DNA from: UBA2330 sp049293015
GTDB taxonomy: Bacteria > Bacteroidota > Ignavibacteria > Tepidaquicellales > Tepidaquicellaceae
DNA: 64,000 nucleotides
Reading direction: 5' to 3'
Assembly (NCBI GenBank): GCA_049293015.1
Contig: JBATSB010000171.1
Location: 1-64,000 of the forward strand
Below the pieces are notes generated by a model. It worked only from the letters and a program-made list of their open reading frames with translations, had not been told where the DNA came from and did no database searches. The position numbers and the translations under genes are program-made. Positions within the stretch are counted from its first letter, which is position 1. The number at the start of each line of letters is the position of its first letter. Below are positions 24,139 to 33,523 of the stretch, one piece after another.

Positions 24139-26859
24139 ATGTCAAACAAATACGTTTACTATTTTGGAAACGGTAAGGCAGACGGAAAAGCAGATATGAA
24201 ATCTCTTCTCGGCGGAAAAGGTGCAAACCTTGCTGAGATGACAAACATTAAACTGCCAGTTCCCCCAGGTTTTACTATCACCACAGAAGTTTGTAATAAT
24301 TATTATGAAAACAAAAAAAAATATCCAAAGGATTTAAAAAAGCAGGTCGAGCTCGCACTTAAGAAAGTTGAGAAGGATATGAATTGTAAATTCGGCGATA
24401 ATAAAAATCCATTACTCCTTAGTGTCAGATCAGGTGCCAGAGCTTCGATGCCGGGTATGATGGATACAGTTTTAAATCTTGGACTTAATGATGCCTCTGT
24501 AAAAGGACTCATAGAAAAAACCGGCAATGAAAGATTTGTATATGATTCTTACAGAAGATTTGTTCAGATGTATGGAGACGTTGTTTTGGATCTTAAACCA
24601 AATGACAAAAATCAGATTGACCCGTTTGAGGTCATTATAGAGAAAAAGAAAGAGGAAAGAAAAATAAAAAATGATATTGATTTTACAGTAGAAGATCTGA
24701 AAGAACTTGTTGTCGAATTTAAAAAAGCTATTAAAACTGAAACCGGACAGAATTTTCCTGATGATCCGATGGTGCAGCTTTGGGGTGCAATTGGAGCTGT
24801 GTTCAGATCATGGATGAATGACAGAGCTAAAGTTTACAGAAAATTAAACAATATTCCTGTCGAATGGGGAACTGCTGTGAACATTCAGTCTATGGTCTTT
24901 GGAAATCTCGGCGATACATCGGGAACAGGTGTAGCTTTTACGAGAAATCCTTCCAATGGTGAAGATGAATTTTATGGTGAATATCTTATGAACGCACAGG
25001 GTGAAGACGTAGTAGCTGGTATCAGGACACCACTTCCTATTTCCGAACTTAAAAAAGCAAAACCGAAAATGTATGCACAACTGGAAAAAGTAAGAAAGAG
25101 TCTAGAGAAGCATTACAAAGATATGATGGATGTAGAATTTACAATTCAGGATGAAGTTCTGTATATGCTTCAATGCCGTGCTGGAAAAAGAACAGGTTAC
25201 GCTTCAGTTAAGATCGCTGTCGATATGGTAAAAGAAAAACTAATCAATGAAAAAACCGCTGTGATGCGAGTAGATCCAGAACAGCTTAACCAGTTACTCA
25301 GACCTATCTTCAGTACTTCTGAAAAGCAGGAAGCAATCAAAGATGGAAGACTCCTTGCTATCGGATTAAATGCCGGACCTGGTGCTGCCTGCGGAAAAGT
25401 ATATTTTAATTCCTTTGATGCCGTAAATGCACATGCAAGAGGAGAAAATGTTATACTTGTCAGAATAGAAACTTCACCCGAAGACATCAGAGGTATGAAT
25501 GCATCAGAAGGAATTCTCACTTCGAGAGGCGGGATGACTTCTCATGCTGCACTTGTCGCCAGACAGATGGGAAAGGTTTGCGTTGCAGGGTGTGGTTCTC
25601 TTGAGATTGATTATCTTTTGAAGACTATCCGCGTTTCCGGTAAACCTCATGAAATTCATGAAGGTGATTTTATTTCAATTGATGGTTCTACAGGTGAAGT
25701 AATAACAGGCAAACTTCAGGCAAGACCATCAGAAATTCTACAAGTGCTGATTGATAAAACCATGAAGCCGAAAGATTCAAAACCATTTGGCTATTATACG
25801 ACTTTTATGAAATTGGCTGATAAATACAGAAGACTCAAAATAAGAACAAATGCTGATCAGCCAGATCAATGCGAAAATGCAATTTCATTTGGAGCAGAAG
25901 GAATTGGGCTTTGCAGAACAGAACACATGTTCTTTGGCGGAGATAGAATTGATGCAGTAAGAGAAATGATTCTTGCATACAGTACTGAAGGCAGAAAAAA
26001 AGCTCTCTTGAAAATTCTTCCATTTCAAAGAAAAGATTTTACAGAAATTTTCAGAGTAATGGACGGACTTCCGGTGACTATTAGAACTCTCGATCCGCCA
26101 TTACATGAATTCCTTCCTCACACTGAAATTGAGATCACTAAACTTGCAGAACTCATCGGTACCAGAGTTGATGAAATAAAATACAAGCTTAATGCTCTGA
26201 GAGAATTTAATCCAATGCTCGGACACCGTGGATGCAGGCTTGGTATCTCATTTCCTGAGATCACTGAAATGCAGGCAAGAGCAATATTTGAAGCTGCTGC
26301 TGCTGTTCTCAAAGAAGGTAAAAAAGTTTTCCCGGAAATTATGATTCCTCTTATCGGACATGAAAAAGAATTCATAGAACAGGAAAAAATAATCAGAGAG
26401 ACTGCTGCACAGGTCATGAAGGAAAAGAAAATAAAATTTAAATATAAAGTTGGTACTATGATTGAAATTCCCAGAGCTGCACTTGTAGCAGGAAAGATAG
26501 CCGAACATGCAGAGTTTTTCTCGTTTGGTACAAACGATCTGACTCAAATGACATTCGGAATCTCAAGAGATGACGCAGGTTCTTTCCTTCCTGATTACAG
26601 AGAAAAAGAAATTCTTAAACGTGATCCGTTTGAATCGATCGATACAGAAGGTGTCGGTATGCTTATGGAATTTGCAGTAAGAAAAGGCAGAGAGACACAG
26701 CCAAATATTAAATTAGGTATTTGCGGTGAACACGGCGGAGAACCAGACTCTATAAAATTCTGTAATGACCTTGGTCTGGAATATGTCAGTTGCTCGCCAT
26801 TCAGAGTACCAGTAGCAAGACTTGCGGCAGCCAGAGCTGAACTTGGAACAAAAAAGTAA
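24139..26859 (+). CDS. ppdK: Pyruvate, phosphate dikinase
   Basis: Interconverts pyruvate + ATP + Pi and phosphoenolpyruvate + AMP + PPi. The 906-aa length is normal. The N-terminal ATP-grasp domain shows LLGGKGANLAEMTNIKLPVP and LLSVRSGARASMPGMMDTVL. The central phosphohistidine domain has GILTSRGGMTSHAALVARQM (catalytic His). The C-terminal TIM barrel has RTEHMFF, LGHRGCRLGI, FSFGTNDLTQMTFG and the catalytic Cys in GICGEHGGEPDS. The PPDK-specific GGMTSHAAVVAR-like sequence distinguishes it from PEP synthase. A hairpin terminator follows and the FMN oxidase lies downstream on the same strand. It probably works in the gluconeogenic or PPi-dependent glycolytic direction. Confidence 0.97.
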   Translation: MSNKYVYYFGNGKADGKADMKSLLGGKGANLAEMTNIKLPVPPGFTITTEVCNNYYENKKKYPKDLKKQVELALKKVEKDMNCKFGDNKNPLLLSVRSGARASMPGMMDTVLNLGLNDASVKGLIEKTGNERFVYDSYRRFVQMYGDVVLDLKPNDKNQIDPFEVIIEKKKEERKIKNDIDFTVEDLKELVVEFKKAIKTETGQNFPDDPMVQLWGAIGAVFRSWMNDRAKVYRKLNNIPVEWGTAVNIQSMVFGNLGDTSGTGVAFTRNPSNGEDEFYGEYLMNAQGEDVVAGIRTPLPISELKKAKPKMYAQLEKVRKSLEKHYKDMMDVEFTIQDEVLYMLQCRAGKRTGYASVKIAVDMVKEKLINEKTAVMRVDPEQLNQLLRPIFSTSEKQEAIKDGRLLAIGLNAGPGAACGKVYFNSFDAVNAHARGENVILVRIETSPEDIRGMNASEGILTSRGGMTSHAALVARQMGKVCVAGCGSLEIDYLLKTIRVSGKPHEIHEGDFISIDGSTGEVITGKLQARPSEILQVLIDKTMKPKDSKPFGYYTTFMKLADKYRRLKIRTNADQPDQCENAISFGAEGIGLCRTEHMFFGGDRIDAVREMILAYSTEGRKKALLKILPFQRKDFTEIFRVMDGLPVTIRTLDPPLHEFLPHTEIEITKLAELIGTRVDEIKYKLNALREFNPMLGHRGCRLGISFPEITEMQARAIFEAAAAVLKEGKKVFPEIMIPLIGHEKEFIEQEKIIRETAAQVMKEKKIKFKYKVGTMIEIPRAALVAGKIAEHAEFFSFGTNDLTQMTFGISRDDAGSFLPDYREKEILKRDPFESIDTEGVGMLMEFAVRKGRETQPNIKLGICGEHGGEPDSIKFCNDLGLEYVSCSPFRVPVARLAAARAELGTKK

Positions 26860-26901
26860 TATTTCTTTGAAATTATTTTCAGGAAAAAAATTATTGTTAT
26901 A

Positions 26902-26946
26902 TCAGGGTATGTTTAATTTTTCAAAATTATTTATACCCTGAGTTTT
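26902..26946 (+). terminator. Probable terminator after ppdK
   Basis: TCAGGGTAT (26902-26910) pairs with ATACCCTGA (26933-26941). The 22-base interior holds an AATTTT/AAAATT inner stem, and GTTTTT follows. It is 19 bases before the next start codon, so partial readthrough into the hydroxyacid oxidase is possible. Confidence 0.7.
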
Positions 26947-26964
26947 TCATAATATAATAATTAT

Positions 26965-28056
26965 ATGGAACCAATTAATATTTCTGATTTTGAAATTCTT
27001 GCAAAGGAAAAATTAGACAAGAAAGCTTTTGATTATTATTCCAGCGGAGCTGATGAGGAGATCACTTTGAAAGAAAATTGTAATGCATTCAAAAGAATTT
27101 TTCTTAAATACAGGGTTCTTGTGGATGTAAGTAAAAGAGATCTGTCAACAGAGATTCTTGGTCATAAAATTTCCATGCCTGTAATTATTGCTCCCACTGC
27201 TTTTCAAAAAATGGCAAATGCGGACGGAGAAGTTGCAACTGCTAAAGCTGCAGGGAAAGCCGGTACCATAATGATCTTAAGCACTTTATCAAATACATCA
27301 GTGGAAGAAGTCGTCAAAGCTACTTCAGGACCGGTTTGGTTTCAGCTCTATGTCTTCAGAGACAGGGAAATTACTAAAGAACTTATTAAGAAAGCTGAAG
27401 CTGCAGGAGTGAAGGCAATCGTATTAACGGTTGATGCTCCACTTCTCGGTCAAAGAGAAAGAGATAAAAGAAATAAATTTAACCTTCCCCAAGGTCTGGA
27501 AATCACGAACCTGTCTTTTGTTTCAAAGTCTAATCTCATAGTTAAAAATGATTCAGGACTTGCAGGTTACGTAACAGAAAATCTTGACCCGTCTCTTAGC
27601 TGGAAAGACATCGACTGGCTGAGATCTGTAACTACACTTCCAATTATTTTAAAAGGAATTGCTTGCAAAGAAGATGCATTGCTTGCCGTAGAATATGACA
27701 TTGAAGGTATTGTAGTTTCAAATCACGGAGGCAGACAGCTTGATACATGCAGAGCAACTATTGATGTACTTCCCGAAATATCAAATGCAGTAAGTGGTAA
27801 AACAGAAATATTAATGGACGGCGGTATAAGAAGAGGTACTGATATTCTGAAAGCACTTGCTCTCGGTGCTAATTCTGTATTGACCGGCAGACCTGTGCTG
27901 TGGGGATTGTCTCATAATGGCGAAAACGGTGTAATTAATGTTTTGAATATTTTTAAAAAAGAACTTGATCTGGCAATGGCTTTATGCGGCTGCTCAGATA
28001 TTAAAAAAATTACAAATGATCTCATTGTCCAAAATCAAATCTCATTCCAAAGGTAA
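26965..28056 (+). CDS. FMN-dependent alpha-hydroxy-acid oxidase/dehydrogenase
   Basis: A 363-aa TIM-barrel flavoenzyme of the glycolate oxidase/lactate oxidase/LldD family. N-terminal FDYYSSGADEEITLKEN contains the substrate-binding Tyr region, and MPVIIAPTAFQKMANADGE is the FMN-binding strand. WFQLYVFRDREIT, LTVDAPLLGQRERDKRN and IILKGIACKEDAL follow. The active-site segment is VSNHGGRQLDTCRATIDVLP with the catalytic His and Arg. C-terminal MDGGIRRGTDILKALALGA and TGRPVLWGL bind FMN phosphate. There is no membrane-binding loop like that of LldD, so a soluble form is likely. The exact substrate (lactate, glycolate or longer) is not determined. Its 3' end overlaps the DUF481 gene by 35 bases. 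Confidence 0.92.
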   Translation: MEPINISDFEILAKEKLDKKAFDYYSSGADEEITLKENCNAFKRIFLKYRVLVDVSKRDLSTEILGHKISMPVIIAPTAFQKMANADGEVATAKAAGKAGTIMILSTLSNTSVEEVVKATSGPVWFQLYVFRDREITKELIKKAEAAGVKAIVLTVDAPLLGQRERDKRNKFNLPQGLEITNLSFVSKSNLIVKNDSGLAGYVTENLDPSLSWKDIDWLRSVTTLPIILKGIACKEDALLAVEYDIEGIVVSNHGGRQLDTCRATIDVLPEISNAVSGKTEILMDGGIRRGTDILKALALGANSVLTGRPVLWGLSHNGENGVINVLNIFKKELDLAMALCGCSDIKKITNDLIVQNQISFQR

Positions 28057-28759
28057 GTTTATTATCTGCTCTTACTCTTCCTACTGAAACGACATCCTGA
28101 AAAGTATATAAATAATTTGCTGTAAAAGAAATTTTTTCATGAACAGGAACCTTCAGGTTTGAATCGACCCAGAAATTTGCACTAGAGATCTGTGAAATAT
28201 CCGGCTGAAAAAATGCCACCATTGTAAATATCAAATGCTCTTTTAATAGATCCTGTTTTGTTTTTAGTCTGAATGAAAATCTTATTTTATCCTGATCAAA
28301 ATTTCCCGGCTTGGCTGTAAGATTTTCATAATCATAGATCAGAGCTGCTGATATGGATGTTTTGTTCTTTTCGTTTTCTATAGGCACATATTTTATACCG
28401 CCTCCCGACTGAGAACGCAGATCAATACCCTTTGCAAAACTGTAATTCAGATACTGTAGTATAAATGGAGAAAATTTATTTTCATAAAACAGATCAGCCG
28501 TGAAAGCTGCAATTATTTCATCCTCATCTTTTCGACCTTTATTCTCACCGTAACCAATGGATGCAAATAGAATAGTCTCAAGAATTCTGCCTGCCCGCTT
28601 CAATTCTCCTGCACCCTGAATATAAAATTTATTTGTATTACCACTTTGATAAAGTCCGGCACCGGATAGAAAACCTGACCAGTCAGATATTTTTTTTGAA
28701 GAATCCTGAGCATTTGAATATAGCGGAATTGCTAAAAAGAAGAATAATAAAAATTTCAT
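28022..28759 (-). CDS. DUF481 outer-membrane beta-barrel protein
   Basis: A 245-aa exported protein with a signal peptide (MKFLLFFFLAIPLYSNA, cleavage near AQ). The body has alternating hydrophobic strands with aromatic girdle residues (ILQYLNYSFAKGIDLRS, ISAALIYDYENL, FTANYLYTFQDVV) and ends LTFGMRFDFG, a typical outer-membrane barrel finish. SGFLSGAGLYQSGNTNKF matches the DUF481 start, where a W-x-G-x-x-x-x-G-x-x-x-x-x-GN pattern is common. Function unknown. It converges on the hydroxyacid oxidase gene with 35 bases of overlapping coding sequence, so neither has a separate terminator region there. Confidence 0.8.
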   Translation of the reverse strand: MKFLLFFFLAIPLYSNAQDSSKKISDWSGFLSGAGLYQSGNTNKFYIQGAGELKRAGRILETILFASIGYGENKGRKDEDEIIAAFTADLFYENKFSPFILQYLNYSFAKGIDLRSQSGGGIKYVPIENEKNKTSISAALIYDYENLTAKPGNFDQDKIRFSFRLKTKQDLLKEHLIFTMVAFFQPDISQISSANFWVDSNLKVPVHEKISFTANYLYTFQDVVSVGRVRADNKLTFGMRFDFGQ

Positions 28760-28863
28760 TTAGCTCTTATAAGTTTTATACATAATTTTTAAAAGAAGTT
28801 TAAAATACAAATACTCAAATATATAATAAATGAAAGCATTTAAAAAAAAATTATTTATATAAA

Positions 28864-28897
28864 AAAACTCTGTAAAGCACTTACCTTACAGAGTTTT
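28864..28897 (-). terminator. Intrinsic terminator after the small secreted protein gene
   Basis: AAAACTCTGTAA (28864-28875) pairs perfectly with TTACAGAGTTTT (28886-28897) over a 10-base loop. On the minus strand a T-rich tail follows. It is 25 bases past the stop of the gene at 28922. Confidence 0.85.
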
Positions 28898-28921
28898 GAG
28901 GGTTGTAATAATCTATGAATA

Positions 28922-29287
28922 TTATTGATCCTGATAGTTTATATTGAACTGAAATACTTTTTCACTGTAATCAGGACTTGCCCATAGATTTAATGAATTC
29001 AGCTTCGAGCTTATATTCATTATCAGATTTTCATTAATTCCTTTCAAACCTGTGAATTCTATTTTACCATTTTCCGAAACAGTAGTAAAAACTGTTACTT
29101 CACCGGTGAGATCTTTACTCTCATATCTTAGATATGGTGTACTCAATACTTCCTTTATTTCAATTACTATCTGATCACTCAGCTCATTTATATTACCTTT
29201 TTCAGTACCGTCGGCTTTTGATTCAGTCGAAACCACTAAAAGCAATATAGCAAAAGTAAACATTAATTTTGTAAATAACTTTTTCAT
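28922..29287 (-). CDS. Small secreted protein of unknown function, TonB-C-like pattern
   Basis: A 121-aa protein with a clear signal peptide (MKKLFTKLMFTFAILLLVVS, then TESKADG). The mature part has an alternating pattern: IKEVLSTPYLRYESKDLTGE, VTVFTTVSENGKIEFTGLKG, then a helix LIMNISSKLNSL and a final strand. This resembles the TonB C-terminal-like fold seen in many small Bacteroidota periplasmic proteins, but the match is by eye only. An AAGGAG site seven bases before the ATG supports the start. It is monocistronic, with its own terminator. Confidence 0.75.
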   Translation of the reverse strand: MKKLFTKLMFTFAILLLVVSTESKADGTEKGNINELSDQIVIEIKEVLSTPYLRYESKDLTGEVTVFTTVSENGKIEFTGLKGINENLIMNISSKLNSLNLWASPDYSEKVFQFNINYQDQ

Positions 29288-29370
29288 TTCTTTACTCCTT
29301 ATGTTAATTTAAATTTTGTTGGACAAAGGATTATTCGGAATATAAAATGATTAGTTTCAAATAAGCCCAT

Positions 29371-31026
29371 CTAGCTTATTATGAGAGTTGTAAAGAACTG
29401 GAAAGACAGAATTGCAGACAGAAAAATCATCACAATAGTTACTCCTTCGAAAAGTCTTAGTAATACGGGAACTGAATAATCCGGTTTATATTCATTATTT
29501 ATTTTATGATCCATCCAAAAATAATGAAAAGAATTTAATATAATAAATCCCGTGAATGTTATTATAAAAACAAAAGGTATTGAAATAAGATTTTTTATAT
29601 TCAGAATATTGAATCCGTATAATGGCATCAGAAAATAACCACAAATTACACCAAGAGAAGCAAATGTAGAAAGTCTGATCAGCTCAGACAATATTTTCTT
29701 ATAACTTTTGTCATATTTTTGAGTGATAAGTATTTTATCAACTTGCGAAAAAAAACTCTTTCTTAATACATTCCCACAAAGTAGCATAAACACTGCTATT
29801 GCAAGCGTGCCCATGATCATTTCAATATAAACTAAATACAAATGAAGGATTTCGTTTAAAACTCCCTTCAGAAGATAAAGCAAAGAATAACCTGCTAAAG
29901 TTATTATCAACAACAAAAGTGATACTCCGAAGACCAATGCAACTGTAATAAAAATATATGAGATCAGATTATTCAGAAAAGAAATATTAACAGACGGCTT
30001 AAAAATCTTGATTGGATCTTTTAGAATATCAGATCTGAGAGTGAATGAAGGATGGTATCCGAATAATTTTTCAATAAAATTTTGTTCAAGGATCTTTTTT
30101 ACGGATTTATCAAAAAATTTTATCTGGGCAGAAGTATCTGATAATAAAGATGCCGTCCTAAGATCTGCGTAATATTCACGGCTTCTAATAAGCATTCTGA
30201 AAAGGAGAAAAAGAATTATCAGCAGTCCAGTTATTTGAATAAATAAATTCAAATAGACAGCCGCTTTTTCCATTACAATTAAAAAAGTAAGTTCACTGCT
30301 GAAAGCTTTTGAAGCAATGCTCTTAATTAAAGCAAAGAACATAACAAAAGTCGATACTGCAAGGGTGATGAGAAATGGAATCTTTAATACTGATTCCGCA
30401 AAATAAGTTTTTGGGATGTCTTTATTTTTTATATGGGAAAATTCATGGAGTATAATACTTTCAAAAAGAACATAATTTTTTAATGAAATTATTTTCAAAA
30501 GTCCCCTTCCCGCCTTGAGATACAAATTTTTTCCTGTACCAAAGACCTGTCCGCTGAAGTCTCTGATATTTCCATTAGTATAATAGCTTACATGATCATT
30601 TATCCCTGCCTTTATCCTCAGTGTTTCCAGCATCTCAAAAGTTTTCTCATCTTTGATCAGTATCAGATCATTTCCTTTAATAATCTTTTCGGGCTTTTTT
30701 TTATAAATGTAATAAGATATTCCAAAGATAAGGAAAACAAATGTAAACTGAATCACAATCGGTTTCAAAAATAAAAATATATTGCTGAAAAAAACTTCGG
30801 GAGGCGTATTGAATACTTTATCTACATCATAAAATTCTGTCAATGAAAATATTGCTAGAGGTGATGATTCTGTTTCAAATAAAAATGATGGGATGTAATT
30901 TCCCACTATGATTGTAATACCGGTTATTGTCAGTAAAAAAAGACGGAATATATTATCCGTCTCGATCGGGTATTCAAAAACATTTTCATAAGTTAATTTT
31001 TTTTCACCCGATTTCAACTCACTCAT
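29371..31026 (-). CDS. Membrane-embedded M48-type zinc metallopeptidase
   Basis: A multi-pass membrane protein of about 551 aa with a Ste24/HtpX-type site. HEFSH in FESIILHEFSHIKNKDIP provides the HExxH zinc ligands, near residue 196. A later Glu is likely in the RSREYYADLRTASLL segment, the third-ligand motif of M48. Two hydrophobic helices precede the site, two follow it and at least five lie in the C-terminal half, which is longer than HtpX. I chose the ATG at 31024-31026, which overlaps the end of the upstream gene by eight bases (ATGAGTGA); a TTG at 31036-31038 would add four residues. Translational coupling with the 154-aa gene is likely. Substrate unknown. Confidence 0.85.
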   Translation of the reverse strand: MSELKSGEKKLTYENVFEYPIETDNIFRLFLLTITGITIIVGNYIPSFLFETESSPLAIFSLTEFYDVDKVFNTPPEVFFSNIFLFLKPIVIQFTFVFLIFGISYYIYKKKPEKIIKGNDLILIKDEKTFEMLETLRIKAGINDHVSYYTNGNIRDFSGQVFGTGKNLYLKAGRGLLKIISLKNYVLFESIILHEFSHIKNKDIPKTYFAESVLKIPFLITLAVSTFVMFFALIKSIASKAFSSELTFLIVMEKAAVYLNLFIQITGLLIILFLLFRMLIRSREYYADLRTASLLSDTSAQIKFFDKSVKKILEQNFIEKLFGYHPSFTLRSDILKDPIKIFKPSVNISFLNNLISYIFITVALVFGVSLLLLIITLAGYSLLYLLKGVLNEILHLYLVYIEMIMGTLAIAVFMLLCGNVLRKSFFSQVDKILITQKYDKSYKKILSELIRLSTFASLGVICGYFLMPLYGFNILNIKNLISIPFVFIITFTGFIILNSFHYFWMDHKINNEYKPDYSVPVLLRLFEGVTIVMIFLSAILSFQFFTTLIIS

Positions 31027-31483
31027 CTCCCAATGCAAATGATGATATCAGTGAATCCCTGATACGAAGTGCTGTCTTTTCATTCAGTTCAATTTCTTTT
31101 AGCTTTTTATCAATAAGCTCAGAGATCTTATTCAACTGATCATTTGTAAGTGTAAGTGACTTAACTTCTTCAGGTTTTTTCTTTTTTGAAAAAAACCCTT
31201 TCAGCTTTTCCTTGATCTTTTCATTCATCTCATCTTTTGCAACTTTTACAACGTCTGTCATAAGATAAGTCACAATGCCTGAAACTAAAGTCATCACTGC
31301 AGGAGTTGCGAGTTCACTGAACTCTACCATCCCGAATCCAAGCTGCGCATCTTTATCCGATTTGCGAACATCAAAATGTGTATTCGCAAGCTCATCAAAA
31401 TATTCAAGTTCGTCAGGAGAAATATCTTCGATCAGAGTTTTTGAAATTTCTATTGCTATTTCCTGTGTATATTCTTTTGCCAT
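31019..31483 (-). CDS. Unknown 154-aa protein coupled to the M48 peptidase
   Basis: I do not recognise this protein. Residues 1-45 are acidic and helical. Residues about 52-75 (FSELATPAVMTLVSGIVTYL) are moderately hydrophobic and could lie in or on the membrane. The rest is a Lys/Glu-rich probable coiled coil (DEMNEKIKEKLKGFFSKKKK, then LNKISELIDKKLKEIELNEK). Its stop overlaps the peptidase start, so the two are made together. A helper or regulator of the peptidase is a reasonable inference, not shown by the sequence. Confidence 0.7.
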   Translation of the reverse strand: MAKEYTQEIAIEISKTLIEDISPDELEYFDELANTHFDVRKSDKDAQLGFGMVEFSELATPAVMTLVSGIVTYLMTDVVKVAKDEMNEKIKEKLKGFFSKKKKPEEVKSLTLTNDQLNKISELIDKKLKEIELNEKTALRIRDSLISSFALGDE

Positions 31484-31513
31484 AATAATAATTTTAGTAA
31501 AATAATATTTAGT

Positions 31514-32443
31514 TTATGAAATTTCATCTTTTGCTTTTTTAAGATTTCTCTGCCAGCCTTTGAATTTTGTTCTCTTCACAGGTGTACCGTTAAACTGTTC
31601 ATCAAACTCATCCTCATTCATCTTCATTAACTCCTCATAGCTTTTATTAAAATGTCCTGCAGCGGGAAAGAAATTTTCATCCTCAGTAAAAAATTTATTT
31701 CGTGTAAACGGACATACTTCCTGACATACATCACATCCGAAAATCCATCCGTCAAGTTTTATATCATCTGGAATTTCATTTCTGTTTTCAATGGTCTGAT
31801 AGGAAATACATAAATTTGAATCAAGTTTATATTCTTCATAGATCGCACCGGTTGGGCATGCATCAATACATAGATTACATGATCCGCAAAGATCATCGAC
31901 AGGTTTATCATAGATAAGTTCTTTATTTATTAAAATAGTAGCTATAAAAAAATAACTGCCAAAATCCATATTTATAATATTCGAATTTTTTCCCATCCAA
32001 CCAATACCTGATCTCGCAGCCCAGACCTTATCCATTACTGGTCCGTCATCAATATATGATTTCGTTATTGTTTCAGACTCAAGTTTTTCAATTTCAAAAC
32101 AAAGGTCTTTTAAAATATTTTTTAATATTTTATGATAATCCCTTTTACCCCAGGCATATCTTGAAATTTTTGGAATTGAAGGTTCATCTATATGTTCAGC
32201 CGGTGTATCATAAAAATAGGCAAGTGAAATAACAGATCTGACATCTTCTAGAATCAGAGACGGGTCTTTCCTTTTATCAAAACTTTTGTTCATCCACTGC
32301 ATATCAGCATTCAAACCTTTATCCATCCATTGTCTGAGAACATTGGATTCATTTGTCAAAATTTCTGCTTTTGAAAATCCTGTCTTTATAAATCCAGATT
32401 CGCTGCACAATTTTTTTATATTATTTGAAAGACTGTCTTTCAT
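31514..32443 (-). CDS. queG: Epoxyqueuosine reductase QueG
   Basis: Cobalamin- and iron-sulfur-dependent enzyme that reduces epoxyqueuosine to queuosine in tRNA. The 309-aa protein has KTGFSKAEILTNES near the start, YDTPAEHIDEPSIPKISRYA-like sequence, DDGPVMDKVWAARSGIGWMG and KNSNIINMDFGSYFF. Two 4Fe-4S motifs follow: LCGSCNLCIDACPTGAI and FGCDVCQEVCPF. The HEAT-like C-terminal domain of longer QueG proteins is missing, as in the shorter Bacteroidota form. It is downstream of the Rieske gene and upstream of the 154-aa gene on the same strand with short gaps. Confidence 0.94.
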   Translation of the reverse strand: MKDSLSNNIKKLCSESGFIKTGFSKAEILTNESNVLRQWMDKGLNADMQWMNKSFDKRKDPSLILEDVRSVISLAYFYDTPAEHIDEPSIPKISRYAWGKRDYHKILKNILKDLCFEIEKLESETITKSYIDDGPVMDKVWAARSGIGWMGKNSNIINMDFGSYFFIATILINKELIYDKPVDDLCGSCNLCIDACPTGAIYEEYKLDSNLCISYQTIENRNEIPDDIKLDGWIFGCDVCQEVCPFTRNKFFTEDENFFPAAGHFNKSYEELMKMNEDEFDEQFNGTPVKRTKFKGWQRNLKKAKDEIS

Positions 32444-32467
32444 TAAATTATTATCAACTTAATATAT

Positions 32468-32812
32468 TCAAAATTCAAAGTTAAATCTTTTCTCATCCGG
32501 TATTTTCACATACAAAAATCCGTCTACTGTTTTATATTCAAAAGTCCTGAGTCTGCATCCAAGTTTAGTAGGCTGCTCACCGGTCTTCAGATTAAAACGG
32601 AATCCATGCATGGGACAGGCAACGTACATCTCTTCAATATAACCTTCAAAAATCTGCGGAGTATGATTGTGAGGACAGACATTATCCACCACATAGATCT
32701 CACCTTCGACTTTAAAAACTGCGATCTCATTTTCTTCATCGAGTTCAAACCGTCTGCCTTTTCTGTTATATATCTCGGACTCCTTACAGATCTTTTTAAA
32801 ATTATTTTCCAT
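32468..32812 (-). CDS. Rieske [2Fe-2S] ferredoxin-like protein
   Basis: A 114-aa soluble protein consisting of one Rieske domain. The cluster ligands are CPHNH (box 1, C-x-H) and ACPMHGFRFNL (box 2, C-x-x-H), separated by 16 residues. EIAVFKVEGEIYVVDNVCPH matches the strand before box 1, and the NLKTGEQ turn follows box 2. It resembles NirD/biphenyl-dioxygenase ferredoxin-type Rieske proteins that carry electrons to a partner oxygenase or reductase. No obvious partner is adjacent; queG lies 24 bases downstream. No signal peptide, so cytoplasmic. Confidence 0.92.
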   Translation of the reverse strand: MENNFKKICKESEIYNRKGRRFELDEENEIAVFKVEGEIYVVDNVCPHNHTPQIFEGYIEEMYVACPMHGFRFNLKTGEQPTKLGCRLRTFEYKTVDGFLYVKIPDEKRFNFEF

Positions 32813-32932
32813 TTGTGAATAATAAGCAGATTAATATTTAAAAAAAGTTTAAAAGTTTGGTTTTATAAATGCTGTAATTAAATGGAATAATAAAATTGTA
32901 ATAATTAAATTAGCTGAATTAAAAAATTAATA

Positions 32933-33514
32933 ATGAATAAAAACAGAATGGAAGCATTCAGCGACGGCGTGATCGCAATTATAATTACGATTCTTGTTCT
33001 TGAAATGAAAATTCCACACGGTGGCACTTTAAACGATCTTGTTCCACTTATACCGGTATTCTTAAGTTATGTACTTAGTTTTATTTATCTTGGAATATAC
33101 TGGAATAACCATCATCACATTCTGCAGACAGTTTCAAAAACAAACGGAAAGATCCTTTGGGCAAATCTGCATCTGCTTTTCTGGCTTTCTCTTTTGCCTT
33201 TTGTAACAGGCTGGATGGGTGAGAATCATTTCGATCCAATGCCGGTAGCATTGTATGGCATTGTACTTCTTTTGGCTGCAATTGCTTACTTCATTCTCCA
33301 GTCTCAGATTCTTAAGTTTGAAGGAAAAGACAGTCTCCTTGCAAAAGCATTAGGTAAGGATTCAAAAGGGAAGTTGTCACCAGTATTATATGTTGTTGCG
33401 ATTGCCTGTTCTTTTTTTAATGTTTGGATTGCATTTGGGATCTACATACTTGTTGCATTGATGTGGCTTATTCCCGATAAAAGAATTGAAAATAAACTTC
33501 TGAGTGAAAATTAA
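32933..33514 (+). CDS. TMEM175/DUF1211 family potassium-channel-like protein
   Basis: A 193-aa membrane protein with the canonical family start MNKNRMEAFSDGVIAIIITI, then LVLEMKIPHGG; the R-x-x-x-F-S-D motif is intact. About six hydrophobic helices are seen, including LSYVLSFIYLGIYWNNHHHI, which carries the family NHHH region, and FWLSLLPFVTGWMGEN. Bacterial members form tetrameric K+ channels; that function is inferred. It is monocistronic and divergent from the Rieske gene. The paralogue at 1355 has a diverged motif. Confidence 0.92.
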   Translation: MNKNRMEAFSDGVIAIIITILVLEMKIPHGGTLNDLVPLIPVFLSYVLSFIYLGIYWNNHHHILQTVSKTNGKILWANLHLLFWLSLLPFVTGWMGENHFDPMPVALYGIVLLLAAIAYFILQSQILKFEGKDSLLAKALGKDSKGKLSPVLYVVAIACSFFNVWIAFGIYILVALMWLIPDKRIENKLLSEN

Positions 33515-33523
33515 AATAAAAAA

